Positions 13,285 to 24,850 of a stretch of DNA of 64,000 nt are shown here, one piece after another (position 1 is the stretch's first letter; every line of letters begins with the position of its first letter). The stretch comes from Salminus brasiliensis (Eukaryota > Chordata > Actinopteri > Characiformes > Bryconidae), in the NCBI RefSeq assembly GCF_030463535.1, contig NC_132879.1, forward strand, positions 38,367,425 to 38,431,424, written 5' to 3'. The translations under genes were made by a program, and so were the position numbers. A model generated the notes under the pieces. The model had not been told where the DNA came from. It saw only the letters and a program-made list of their open reading frames with translations, and ran no database searches.

Positions 13285-13318
<34 letters not shown>
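13283..13318. repeat. ATT microsatellite
   Basis: About 12 ATT units, followed by an AT-rich stretch to 13460. Confidence 0.95.
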
Positions 13319-13322
<4 letters not shown>

Positions 13323-13329
13323 CATACAA

Positions 13330-14735
13330 TGACATATACAGGGCAAAGTATCTTTATGTCATTAAAAAGAACATAATTAAAACAAAGATATATAGATACA
13401 TACGTAGATAGATGCATAGATACATACATTGATAAAAAAAAATATATATATTTCAATATATAAATTGTGATTTGTGAATTGTATTTCTTTTGCCTATACA
13501 GTGGTCAAGTGACCAAGAAGTCACCAGTGAAACCTCTGCTCTTCTAACTTACTTTTCTTTTACTGTGAGTATTCTTATACTATGTATGATTTTAAAAGTA
13601 CAAATGCACTTATTGCTGATATAGCACTCATACACAGCACTCATACATGCAATTCTGGATAAACCAATACATAATCATCACTGAAAGTGAAAGAAGCATA
13701 TGGACTGACATGATAATGTTACAGGATTTTGCTCTAATATGACGTTCCACAGGGTTGTACAGCAAGCATAGGTCTGTTTGCTTCATCAAAGTTACATAGT
13801 GTAGTTAGTAGCGAGCCGAGTCTGGAGTAGCAGTGATAGAGACACTATTCCCCTCATTGCATGACAATGGAGCATCACAATGATCTTGAAGCTGACTCAA
13901 AGACCAAGAACAAATGATATATGAACGAAATATTCATACGGCTGTTAAGAACCTTAAGAGCACTTCCATATTTCACATGTCATCATGGAACGTGACCATT
14001 AATTCACTGCTGAAGCATTTTTATCCAGCCACAGAGTGCTTGGCTTGGTTCCAGCTGGCTAAATTCCTCTCTAAACCTACTTCACAGTGAGAAGTAATCA
14101 CACATCGTAATATGGCCTTTGCGTGGCATGTCCCTTTAATTAAAAGCAGTATCCTTTGGGCTTTGGGCAGTCACTGTTTTGGAGTCCATCTCTCTGGGCC
14201 ACACGTGATGGACAGATAGGATCACTGTCTGCTGGAGAAATGGTCCACTCCTCATTAGGACCAGAGAAAGGGCTTTATTCATAACGCCCATGCCCTGCTG
14301 AGAGTGAGCCTAGCAGGGTCCACCACTGCGTTTAACTGGGGCTGTGTTCAGGTTTAATGAACTGAGACCCTCTGGCCCTAACACACACAGTTCGCCGTCA
14401 GACTCTGACGTCAAAAAATGACACACAGGACCTGAGGTGACTGTTTTTGTTTCTCATCGCACATGAGACAGTACTCAGAGTTTCAGTCTGATAAACTGTT
14501 AGCTGGAATGAAATGTCGGTTTTGATGGAATTTGTGGATACATCCTGTTCTCCTCCAGTTGAGCATGAAAGTCTCCATTTGTGTAACAAGGGAAAATGAG
14601 AACATAGACATAGACCTTCCTTCTCAAACTACATATGTGCTGCTTGTCAGAGGTTTGGTGATTTTTTCTAGCTGTTTTCATTCAAACTATTTCATTCACG
14701 TTCTCTTTGCTACGTTACAAATAAATGAAGATAGA
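13330..14735. other. No gene seen
   Basis: 13380-13460 is AT-rich with GATA-like units. 14030-14400 is less AT-rich and looks unique; it could be a conserved non-coding element, but nothing in the sequence proves this. Confidence 0.4.
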
Positions 14736-15152
14736 CTTAATGGACAAAAGTATAGGGACACCTGCTCATTCATTATTTCTTCTCAAGTCAAGGGTACTTA
14801 AAAATAATTTCTGCTATAAAGTCCTGCTTTTGTTGGGGTAACTGTCTCTACTGTCCAGAAAGGCCTTCTACTTTGTCCGCAGCACCTTCTTCTCTGGAGC
14901 ATTCTTTGGAGCATTGCAGTGAGGTCAGAATGTTGGACATCTCAATGCTGGGGAGCTATATACCCCTCTAGCCCATGCCTGGCATTAGACATGGTGCCAA
15001 TAGGTTTATCTGCCATTGGCAATATGTCTTTACAGGGATTAGACACAAGCTGTGTGTGCACATTTGCACATCTGTGTCAGCAAAGGGTGCAACTTAAAGT
15101 AGCTGAATGCATTCATTAGAAGGGGTGTCCACAAACATTTGAACATACAATG
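14736..15152 (+). mobile_element. MITE-like element (family A), shortened
   Basis: Starts GGACAAAAGTATAGGGACAC and ends GGGGTGTCCACAAACATTTG, the reverse of the 59.5-kb copy. About 200 bases of the middle are missing. A 66-codon open frame inside (14919-15119) is part of the repeat, not a gene. Confidence 0.8.
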
Positions 15153-15959
15153 TATTATAGATGTGTATTACAGTGTTTGCAATTGTCAAAAAACTAATGG
15201 TGAACCATAACTATTAGACCTAGGCCTTCAGTCTGGGCCATTAATGTCAAATGCTAATGCTAAATTCTGCTGTTGGGGTTCTAGTATTATGTTAGCACTG
15301 AGCTAACAACAATACACTGTTTTTTTCTGGCCATTACAGATTAAGCTTACATTCAAAGCTTGTGAAAGATATTGCATTTGTTTTATTTGAAGCTTGTAAC
15401 AGACATGAATATAATTTTCACTTTTTGACATAATGCGAATCTGGCCGTTATTTTTTTTATGTTGCCAAATTTCATGATGAATGGACAAATTGAAATGATT
15501 CCAAATTTCTTGGAACATAATATTTTTACAAAAGCTAAGAAGGTTTTTTCATTCTCTAGTAAACCTGCTATTTAGAAGATAGGCCTACAAGGTTTTGTGT
15601 GACATAAATTATATGTTTTACCTTGTATGAAGCAATTTAATAGGAGCTCTTTCAGTTAGGAGCTCTGGTACAGTGATAAATTAATGAAATTAGTTTCATT
15701 GTTTTCATTCTGAATCAGGATTAAAGGAAGGCCCAATGTGACATTTTATGAAACTGGCCCCATCCACCTAAAATCAAAATGTGAATGGCTGATTCTGTGG
15801 CTCTATTTTATATTCATATTGGAATTTAAAATGACACGTTCGACCCAAGAAGTCCCAAATGTTTTTGCCTGTTAGAGCTTGTTTGACATCTACACATAGA
15901 CTGTAGATTTATTTTGGAAAAGAAAACTGTCAAGTCATTATTGATGTAAACCCAACTCC

Positions 15960-16530
15960 TCCCACCAGCAAAGACTTTACGCCCTGCTAGATCTGTCTGT
16001 CAACTGTAAGTGCTATTCTTGTGAAATGGAAACATCTAGGAGCCACATCAGCTCAGACACGAAGCAGTATATCAAGCAAACGTCCAAACTGAGGTTGATG
16101 AGTGCTTTAGTGCAAATTTACCATCTTCTGTTGAGGCCCTTACTGCCTTTAGAAGTAACATCAGCACAAGAACTGTGTGTTTAGAGCTTTATGAAATGGG
16201 TTTCCGTGCCTAACTCATGCCTAAGATCACTTCGTGAAACATCAAGTGCAGACTGGAGTGGTGTAAAGCACACTGGACACTGGAACAGTCCACATGAAAT
16301 GTGTTCTGAAGTGATGAATCATGCGTCACTACTAGCATGACAGAACTACAAAGTGAAAACTTTGGTGGAGGAAGAATAATGGTCTGTGCATGGTTTCCAG
16401 AGTTTGGGTTCTTTAGTTTCCGTGAAGGGCAATGTAATTGCTACCCCAATGGAATCCCACATCAGAGCCAACGGTTTTGGAAAAAAGACGTAATCATCAT
16501 ACACAGTTGATGTGATTGTCAGGTGTCTGC
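15960..16530 (+). mobile_element. Tc1-like transposase remnant
   Basis: CAACTGTAAGTGCTATTCTT, GTGAAATGGAAACATCTAGG, AGCACAAGAACTGTGTGTTT, GGAGTGGTGTAAAGC and ACTTTGGTGGAGGAAGAATA occur in the order of a known Tc1 transposase gene. Many stops and indels. Confidence 0.8.
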
Positions 16531-16739
16531 ATGCTTTTGCCCTCATAATGTAACTTCACCTTTAAAGTGCCATGATGGTGTGTCACCTGTATTTACAGCA
16601 TTTGATGAAAGTCTATCCCACATTTGTACATTAACAGCCTCTACTCTATTCTACATGTTGTGCCACAGTTATGGGAATTGAGCACAATTGTTCCTATATT
16701 CTGAAGACTTACTTCCAAATGATTTTATGCTTGTTTTAT

Positions 16740-17419
16740 GAATGAATATTTTCTTTTATCTTTATATGTATGCAGATGATATGGCCTTCAAGAAGAGGAT
16801 ACTTGTAAGGGGAATCAATCAGATTGATAAATTAATTAGCTGGTGTTAAGATAGTGCTCTTACTATAAACAACTGCAAAACTAAGAAGATGGTAATCCAT
16901 GGAGATAATGTCCCAGCTAACATTACCAAAGTTAATACTGGTAATCGGCCAGTTGCAATTGTGCAGAATTTAAAGTATATATGCATCCTAATTGATAGTA
17001 AATTAAGATTTACATGCAACTTTGAGTATATTTTTAAAAAGGCCATGCAATTCATTAACCTATTAAAGTCATAGCTGGTTTAGAGGATTTTGGATGAGAG
17101 TGTTTTGACATTTAATATACATACTAGGGCTCAGGGTAAGACCGAACTGTCGGGAATTGTGAATATGGCTGGAAAATTGGACCCCAAAATGTTTTTTTAA
17201 GAATGAATTTTTTAATGGAATCATAATCTCTTAAGTGACTTATTGGTCCAGTGAAAATGTAGCTAATTTTAGTTGTACTGTGACTTGTGGATTTAAAGCT
17301 GGTGTGTGCTCTGAGTTGTGTTTTTGTGTGAAGTGATTTGTTTTTGTATGTATTGACTGTTATTTATTTATTTATTTATTTTTAATTACTTTTATTTTGT
17401 GCATCCTGGATGGCCAATA

Positions 17420-17480
<61 letters not shown>

Positions 17481-17482
17481 TT
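16740..17482 (+). mobile_element. LINE reverse transcriptase fragment with 3' tail
   Basis: TATGTATGCAGATGATATGGCC encodes the YADD catalytic motif of reverse transcriptase (VYADDMA). Further on, NCKTKKMVIHG and VQNLKYICILIDSKLR match the RT palm and thumb of L2/Rex1-like LINEs, with stops and frameshifts. A 3' UTR-like stretch follows and ends in the long ATT repeat, as expected of a LINE tail. Confidence 0.8.
17420..17481 (+). repeat. ATT microsatellite
   Basis: About 20 uninterrupted ATT units, directly after the LINE 3' UTR-like sequence, so probably grown from the element's own tail. Confidence 0.95.
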
Positions 17483-17584
17483 CAAGAATGGATGATTAGG
17501 GTATGGATCACAAACAGTAAATCAACTCAAGGTGACCTTAGGTTCATGTGCAGATGTTAAGGATGTTAATGGCAAGGAGCTGTG

Positions 17585-17690
17585 TGTGTACAACTGAATG
17601 GCTGTGTCAGCAATGGGTGTGCCATAAGGTAGCTAAACTGACAAATTAGAAGAGGTGTCTGAATAGTTTTGTACCTAGATACATTTGTAA
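17585..17690 (+). mobile_element. MITE (family A) right-end fragment
   Basis: GCTGTGTCAGCAATGGGTGT to GAAGAGGTGTCTGAATAG corresponds to the last 100 bases of the family. Confidence 0.6.
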
Positions 17691-18639
17691 AGCCTAAAAA
17701 GGGGTATGAGCTTTGGTTAGCAACACATATTTAAGGGTTAAGTGGAGTTAAGAACAGCACAAAAGTATGAAAACCTCTGGATAAAGTGAACTCTCCTTGA
17801 TTTTCTCTGCAGAGGCAGGGTGGAATAAAGCTCCTGTTGTAAACAACTGAAATCATTAAGCTGTTCACAATCCATAGCGTGTCAACTGCCTGTGTATCAC
17901 TCAGCACATCCAGGCCTCAGTGCCTTCCTAATCCTTTTTTAACCGTGTTTGCTGTCTCCGTGGAATGAGTGGTATGTCTCCACGGCTCGGAGAGAGTGAG
18001 GCACGATCCAGGGCTAACAGGTGAGGTGTTATCTTTCTATGCACGAAAGGCCATGACCTCCATTCTTCCCCCCCCCCCCACACACACACACCCTCCCCTC
18101 GCCCCTGCCCACCTGGTGGAATCTCCCATTGCCAGAGTGGAAAAATTCCCAAGCCTTGAATGAAGACAGACCGGAGAGCCACCCCGGATTCCAGTGTAGC
18201 TAGAAACGTGCCATTCGGTATCAATAACGGGCCAAGCTTACTTTGGCTTTGTGAGCAGCTTCTCAAATTTGTTCTTGATGAAATGAATAGTGTACTAGCA
18301 CATGTGAAAGAACAATACATTTGTCTGAGCAGCCGGTTTGTGGGTGAACTCTGCCGGAACAGAATTTGAGACTATAGAGAGAGAGAGCGAGAGGCAGAGA
18401 GAGAAAGAGAGGCAGATGAAAAGTGTGTCATGGCTTTTTTTACCTCCTGTCCAAGTCTTATTACTTATCACATTACCACTTTCGACCACTCAGGCCCAGT
18501 TCAGGCCAAGTTTAGGTCCAGTTTCGACCACTCCAAATACTGGAGAAGAATACAGCACACAATAAAAAGCACACTTAGACACCAGAATCAAATGGTCCAT
18601 TGTAACATTCTTACCCCTTTACAAGTCATGAAAAAAAAT
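17691..18639. other. No gene seen; simple repeats
   Basis: A C run then CA units at 18069-18091 and GA units at 18376-18412. The 130-codon minus frame at 18320-17928 spans the C run and is compositional. Confidence 0.5.
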
Positions 18640-19120
18640 TTTTTTTCTTAAATGTGCATCTGTACATGTATGGAGGAGATTTTATTCAAGGCATTTCATC
18701 AAACAAAGATGGGTTACCTGAATTTGCATAATATGAATGGCATAAAGTCACCCAACAGCAATGGGAAAGACCAGTGGAGAGCCAGCCAAGACAAGGCAAG
18801 TCAAGGTTATTTCACCATAGTGATTTCTGAATGCTCTTAAGTTCAAATATTAGTACTGTGTTGTTTAAATTTAAATAACAACTTTGCATTATAATTATTA
18901 TAATACTTTCTTTGCATTATTTTAAGTAGTTGTTTTTGGGCAGTTGTCATTTCTGCAAAAAATGCTCAGTAATAGCAATATTTGTATTTGGAATGTAGGG
19001 GAAGTGTTGTCCATGGTTTATGAAATACAACACAAATGCTAATTTCCCTAAAAACATGCCTATAAATAGTAAAACCATAGAAACTGATAATGTAGAGAGG
19101 TCTCATTTTTCCGGAGCTGT
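18640..19120. mobile_element. DNA-transposon-like repeat B, right-end copy
   Basis: Shares GGCATTTCATCAAACAAAG, GGGTTACCTGAATTTGCA and CAAGGTTATTTCACCATAG with 38745-39087. It ends TTTTTCCGGAGCTGTATG, the inverse of the ACAGCTCAGGAAAA start of the other copy. Confidence 0.7.
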
Positions 19121-19854
19121 ATGTATCTGTTGACATTTCACTTTCAAGTTTACATTTATCTTGCATCCTAATTAATAAGGAAACAACGACACGGGACATA
19201 AATGTAACTTTAAGTGTTTTTTTATCCATATATTTAAGCCTCAGAATTTGCTCCTTTATTATTTAGTCACCCACTTGGTGGCTTTACTGTAGTATCATGT
19301 TGAAGCACATAAATATACATAATTGTACTGATTGTGTTTGCATGTTTTTTTTTGTCAAACTTTGTTTGTTGTGTTACAGTCAGACCCTCAGACTGTTAAA
19401 ATTAACTGGTTTTAATGTTTTTAATTATAAATATGTAATTTATGTTTTGGGCACATTGTTGCAATAAATGGAGTGTGATGTTATGATTGGTTGGTTTGAG
19501 AGTTGTAGAGTTTTTTTTGCCTCTTGCTAATCCTTTTCCAGTGTAGCAAAAATGGTGACCATTTTTTTCATCCAGACCAAGTAAACTGCTAAAATAGAGG
19601 GTTCCTAAACATCCACAGTTGTGTAAACTGGTAAGTTTACAAGCGTCTACGAACTAAACATGGTGAGTAGCAACCCACCCATGAGTGGGAGTTCAAGAGA
19701 GTGTGATTGGCCTCATTCTCTCAGTATGGGTAGGATTGGCTCCCATCACTCAGTGGCTTAGTGCTTGCTAATGCAGGCATCTGTTTGCTGGCATAACAGA
19801 ATTAGCTATTAGCATTCTTCAAGTGTATTCATCTGTCCATTGATGTTGCATTAG

Positions 19855-20125
19855 CAGCATTTAGAAAAGATGGGGTGTCTCTTCATGTGACACACGTGCT
19901 GGCCTTCACCTTCCCAGTCCTAGTAACATCTCTTGATAGGGGAAGACCTACCTATTACGTAGAACTTTGGCCTAAAAGTTACCTGTAGAGTGTTATAAGG
20001 CAAAAAAACTTGTAGACAGGGGCAACAATAAATGTATGCTAGAATTTGTTCTCTCAGTAGAATAAAACCACAGAGTGGCCTTATGTACATTTAATTGAAT
20101 CTTATCTGAATCAGAGGACTGAACG
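19855..20125. repeat. Dispersed repeat C, copy 1
   Basis: GGGGTGTCTCTTCATGTGAC, ATCTCTTGATAGGGGAAGAC and TGTACATTTAATTGAATCTTA recur in the same order at 22645-22870. Class unknown. Confidence 0.75.
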
Positions 20126-20702
20126 GAATTTTTGTAGATATTCTGTGCTAAACTTGTCCAATCTAAGAACAGTAGTTACAAATGAACACCTCTATGTTGA
20201 GTGGAGCATGGATAGGTATGCGGTAGGAAGTCTATACACTGGCAGGAGCATTTTACTCTTTAGACAGAGCTTTCAGTAACAAAGAAGTCAAGAATTAATG
20301 GACTGTAGAAAAAATCCATCAACCGCTTTCAGTTGCAAATATGACCAATTATTACTGCAGTATTCCTTAAATTCCACAATATTGATTGATATACATGAAC
20401 AATATAAATACTATTTAATTACTGTCTGACAAAAACCTTGTATCTGCTAAATGGTAACTTTACAGGAGACGTAAATAACCTTAATACTGTAACTTTCAAT
20501 GGAAGTCAATGAAAAAAGTGTTTAATTATTTAGTTAATAAGATTTTATTTATAAGCCATTTTGGAACATTTCTATTGGTCCATTAATCATGAAAGCCATT
20601 ATAAACAACAACTACCAGATTTACATTATGTGAAAAAGTGAAAAAAGGTTTTTGCATGACAGCAACAATATATCTCTATATAAGGATAAAGGCATTCCTA
20701 AA

Positions 20703-20705
<3 letters not shown>

Positions 20706-20791
<86 letters not shown>
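20706..20791. repeat. TA microsatellite
   Basis: About 43 uninterrupted TA units; open frames through it are artefacts. Confidence 0.98.
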
Positions 20792-20792
<1 letters not shown>

Positions 20793-20920
20793 GACTTGTC
20801 ACAGTCTGAGAATTTCCTAAAAGGTAAACAAACATGTACAATGAGTAACAGTGATGAACCTATACTCATCAAGAGTGTGGGTGATGTGTCAGAGGTATCT
20901 GTCTGTACACACTGTGTATT

Positions 20921-20922
<2 letters not shown>

Positions 20923-20971
<49 letters not shown>
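20923..20971. repeat. GT microsatellite
   Basis: About 24 GT units, 130 bases from the TA run. Confidence 0.97.
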
Positions 20972-20974
<3 letters not shown>

Positions 20975-20999
20975 AGCAGGACTATTATCCAGCATTACT

Positions 21000-22339
21000 C
21001 AGTATCTGTACCTGGGTGGCGAGGTTAAAACCGGGGCAGACTGGCACAGGATTATACGTCAGAGGATGAAAAGGAGTTTTTAAATGCCGAAGAGGACAGC
21101 ATGTTGCTGAAAATCCACATAAAGAGAGGCAGACGGAGAGAGTGTGGAAGTCTAGAAAAATGAAGATTAGGGAGACAGAAAGAGAAGGAGAAAGGGGATG
21201 AGAAGAAAGCCGGGAAAGGTGATGAATCACTGCCATCCCACCTAAAGAGCGCGAGACACGCCGGCCTTCAGACACAGTCTGGACACACAGACAGTGGTGT
21301 AGCCATGTAGGTCGACTATAAATCTGGGAAAGAGACAGAGCTGATGCTTATCTGAGTTTCTATGCTTTTACACACACACACACACAGATCCTGGGGGGTT
21401 ATCTGGGTTTTGGCAATACTGTTTTTTCAAAACATGGGCCTGAAGAACTATTTTATTTTTATAAAAAATCCCACACATATATTTTTGGCATGAATTATAA
21501 TTTCAAGTCTGTGACAGAGGTGCTTAACGCAATTTATAGGCCTACTACCTTTATAACAGCCAAACACATTTTATTTCATGAGTTCAATTAAGTTTCTACA
21601 GATCATCATTCTTTATGACATTATTTATAAACTATTTGCTAAAGTTCAGTTCAACATAAGCCCTTTTCACACATGCACTTTTGCCTGGATATTTACTGTC
21701 AATTAAACAGGAAGGGCTTAAGTATGACTGCAAACATAAGTAGAAATCTCAGTGACGAGGTGCAGGAGAATTCCCAGGAAATTACTGAGAGGGCTTGTGT
21801 GTGAACAGAAGCTGATACACTATGTAAAAAAACATATCGTCATATTTTTTAGATTCGTTTCTAGTGAAAACACCACAGGTGTGTAATTTGTTATTCATGG
21901 TTCTAGACAGAGACAGTTAAAATGTGTGTGGACACTTCTGCAATATAGCATGGACGGTATGTTTGTTGAGAGGATTAAGGTTAGGATTAGGATTAGTCCA
22001 TAATAATTTAATTTCACATATTTTTACCTTATTTAGTTCATTTCACAAACCACACTTCACTTTTTACATTTACTCTTATCTCACTTTAATTTCTCATTCA
22101 CTTAGTGAATGTCTAATTATTATTGTTATTACTCTTTTGAGGATTCAAAAATATGGCCTGTTTAGCCTGTGTGCACTCACTAAACCAAATTCTTTGTATG
22201 TTTAACTATAAGGTGATTGTGATTCTTTATAGACAAATTTATCCAATCAGAATTATTTACAGTGATAATGTTTATAAAAGCTAATCACAGAAAGATATTA
22301 CATACAATGGTTTTGTATACTGTGCCCGGTGTTTTACAA
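21000..22339. other. No gene seen
   Basis: GA-rich at 21120-21210, CA units at 21371-21386. No exon-like structure noticed. Confidence 0.5.
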
Positions 22340-22990
22340 TACTTATGATATGCCAAGATAAGGTTTTGGCCTAAAAGTTGCTTGCAGAGTGTTATAAGGG
22401 AAAAAGCTCCCTAAAGAAATGCCACTACAAAGCATTACCACTATTATTAACAGTATCAACCTTCACTGGTTGTTTTGGATCGTAGATAAAATGTCTATAC
22501 CTGTGCTGTAGACACCGCAGCCCCTGGTTCCATTCACTTTGTTTACATTTTGAATTGTTGAATGATGTAGGATTTCTGAAAAAATCACCAATGGCTTAGC
22601 ATCAATTGAACTTGATATTTATTTATTTTGTCCAGAGCATTTTGAAAAGATGGAATGTCTCTTCATGTGACTCATGTGCTGGCCTTCTCCTTCCTAGTCC
22701 TGGTAAAATCTCTTGATAGGGAAAGACCTAGCTATTGGGTGGAACTGGCAAATGACCAAACTGTAGACAAAATTATAGACAGGGGCAAAAATTTATTTAT
22801 GTTAGAATTTAAGCTCATTTGAATAAGGACATTAAATATGGCCCTATGTACATTTAATTGAATCTTAGTAGGCACCACAGCCCCTGGTTTTATTCACCAC
22901 CACTAAAGAAATTTCACACCAAACCACTCTACATGACTTTGCTAACATCTTAAATTGATGAATTATGTAGGAATTTCTATAAAATCCACA
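22340..22990. repeat. Dispersed repeat C, copy 2 plus related pieces
   Basis: 22645-22870 matches 19855-20125. In addition GGCCTAAAAGTTGCTTGCAG (22369) matches 19970, and GCAGCCCCTGGTT occurs twice (22517 and 22872) in related contexts; a related stretch lies at about 44440-44600. The arrangement suggests two overlapping insertions. Confidence 0.6.
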
Positions 22991-24089
22991 AATGGATTCA
23001 TGGAGGATTCAGAGACCTCCTAAAACACACTGATGTCTGAGCCCCACCTATCCAAAGTAATTGCCTTACACACATACACATTTTTGCCCAGTAAATCAGT
23101 GGGTCATGGATTTGATGAGGAGCCTTGAATTGCAGACAGTTCACAGCTAAAGCTTGATATTCACCCCAAAACACATTAAAAACACTGCACGCCACAGCTT
23201 GCCATAATAACTTTACCAAGTGGTTAGGGAGGAGTAATTCAGTATAATTGCAATCAGGCAAGAGAGTGAGACACACTTTCTTGCCTGCAGAGACAGTCTT
23301 ATTTGGGAAAGAAGGAGAGGGAGTCTTCGTGCTTGCAAAAGAAAAGCTCTCTCATCTTTTTTAATGTGAAAGCTATTTTTGAGAAAGGCTCTCTTGGTGG
23401 TCCTAAAGTAATCAGTTTTCTCTTACATCTGTTTGTTTTACCGCTTTGCCTCTGAAAGTGGGGCCTGAGATAGAGAGCAGGACTCACGTTCAGGCCTATA
23501 TTAGCATACACGCACACACACAGGGGCGAAAATCCTGCTAACAAACTAAAGAGCCATTAAAGGGACTACAATCTAACGAGATTAAACAAGAAATGGTGTT
23601 TCTGTGTCCAAAGTCTGCCAGTCAACAAGATGAATACAAGCTACATTTCTTGGAAATGAACATCTGAGCTAGCGTGACCGCACTTTCTCTTTGCTGTGTG
23701 CAATCACGGCATTTGTAAACGTAAAAAATGAAATACATGTGTCGTGTTTTGGTGACTTACGCATGGCAGAACTTGTACAGAATGTTCAAGAGTGACTCAT
23801 GTCCTCAGCTCATCTCATTAACGGTGTCGACATGTCTGGTAGCACAATACCCTCTAGCTCAATAGCACAGCATTTAGTCAGTCGATTTAGTCCCATTAGC
23901 CTGATTAGTCATGTCACTGGTTAGTGATAATGTAAAGTCATAAAAGAAAGTATTGTAGCTAATTGGCTTGTCAGCTAATTAGATTTGACATAAATATGTA
24001 TTCTCGTTTCTTTAGGCTATTTAAGAGTTTGTCTCTTGGGCTCATCTTGTCTCAAGAATCAAGAATCAAGAATCGAGACTACTAGAAAC
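22991..24089. other. No gene seen
   Basis: Includes three tandem AAGAATC units at 24054-24076. Frames at 23276-22998 and 23544-23299 lack support. Confidence 0.5.
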
Positions 24090-24419
24090 ATTTACAGGCA
24101 TTTAGCAGATGCTCTTATCCAGAGCGACTTACAAAAGTGTTTTGCTATTTACCCAAGAAAAACCTCAGCTAGTTTGAATATGTTAAAAATTCAAAGATTT
24201 AGACACCACTAAACACAAAGGTAAGGGGGGCAGTGGTGGCTTAGCAGTTAGAGCGCCAGGCTATGGATGACAGGGGTGTGGGTTCGATTCCCGGGCTTGG
24301 CAAGTGGCAAGCTGCCACTGTTGGGCCCTTGAGCAAGACCCTTTACCCTCTCTGCTCCCCGGGCACTGGAGTTGGCTGCCCACCGCTCTGGGTGTGTGTG
24401 TACTCACTGCCTCTAGTTC

Positions 24420-24454
<35 letters not shown>

Positions 24455-24850
24455 CACTACAACAGATGGGTTAAATGCGGAGGACACATTTCATGACAAA
24501 TACGTGCACCTTTACTTTACAAGTCAATAAGGAGACCACTCTGCTATTCGCCCAAGTATTCTCGGAAGAGGTGGGTCTTCAGTCCACGTCTGAAGACAGC
24601 GAGCGACTCTGCCATTTGGACACTTGTCTCCTGTGGATTTTGAGGGATGGCGCACCGAGCCGAGCCGTACTTGAAGCTCAAAGTTTGGTGCAGATCGGCT
24701 TTTGGCCATTGCCTTCAAGTACGGAGGGGCTGGTCCGCTCTGGGCTTTGTAGGCCAGCGTTAGGGTTTTGAATCTGATGCGGGAAGCAGCTACAGGAAGC
24801 CAGTGAAGAGAACGCAGCAGTGGAGTGACATGGCTGCACATATTCATTAC
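24090..24850 (-). mobile_element. Older LINE-related repeat interrupted by a SINE
   Basis: The left part (24090-24225) begins with the common fish motif GATGCTCTTATCCAGAGCGA. After the SINE, 24521-24850 continues. On minus the latter encodes HVTPLLRSLHWLPVAASRIR and AYKAQSGPAPPYL, matching the C-terminal end of L2-type LINE reverse transcriptase proteins. The frame is open for 107 codons (24847-24524) but diverges after the conserved part. A fossil, not a gene. Confidence 0.7.
24226..24520 (+). mobile_element. tRNA-derived SINE, near full length
   Basis: The head GGGGCAGTGGTGGCTTAGCA holds an A-box-like sequence, and GGTTCGATTCC at 24281-24291 is a clear pol III B box. A conserved body, a GT run and an ATTTCATGACAAATACG tail follow. 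Sequence is close to the other two copies in the window. It sits inside an older repeat (24090-24850). Such SINEs are moved by LINE machinery. Confidence 0.92.

Noticed and set aside
20621-20995. Open frames of 60-124 codons through the TA and GT runs
   Set aside because: They are dipeptide repeats (YI, HT, CV) produced by the microsatellites.
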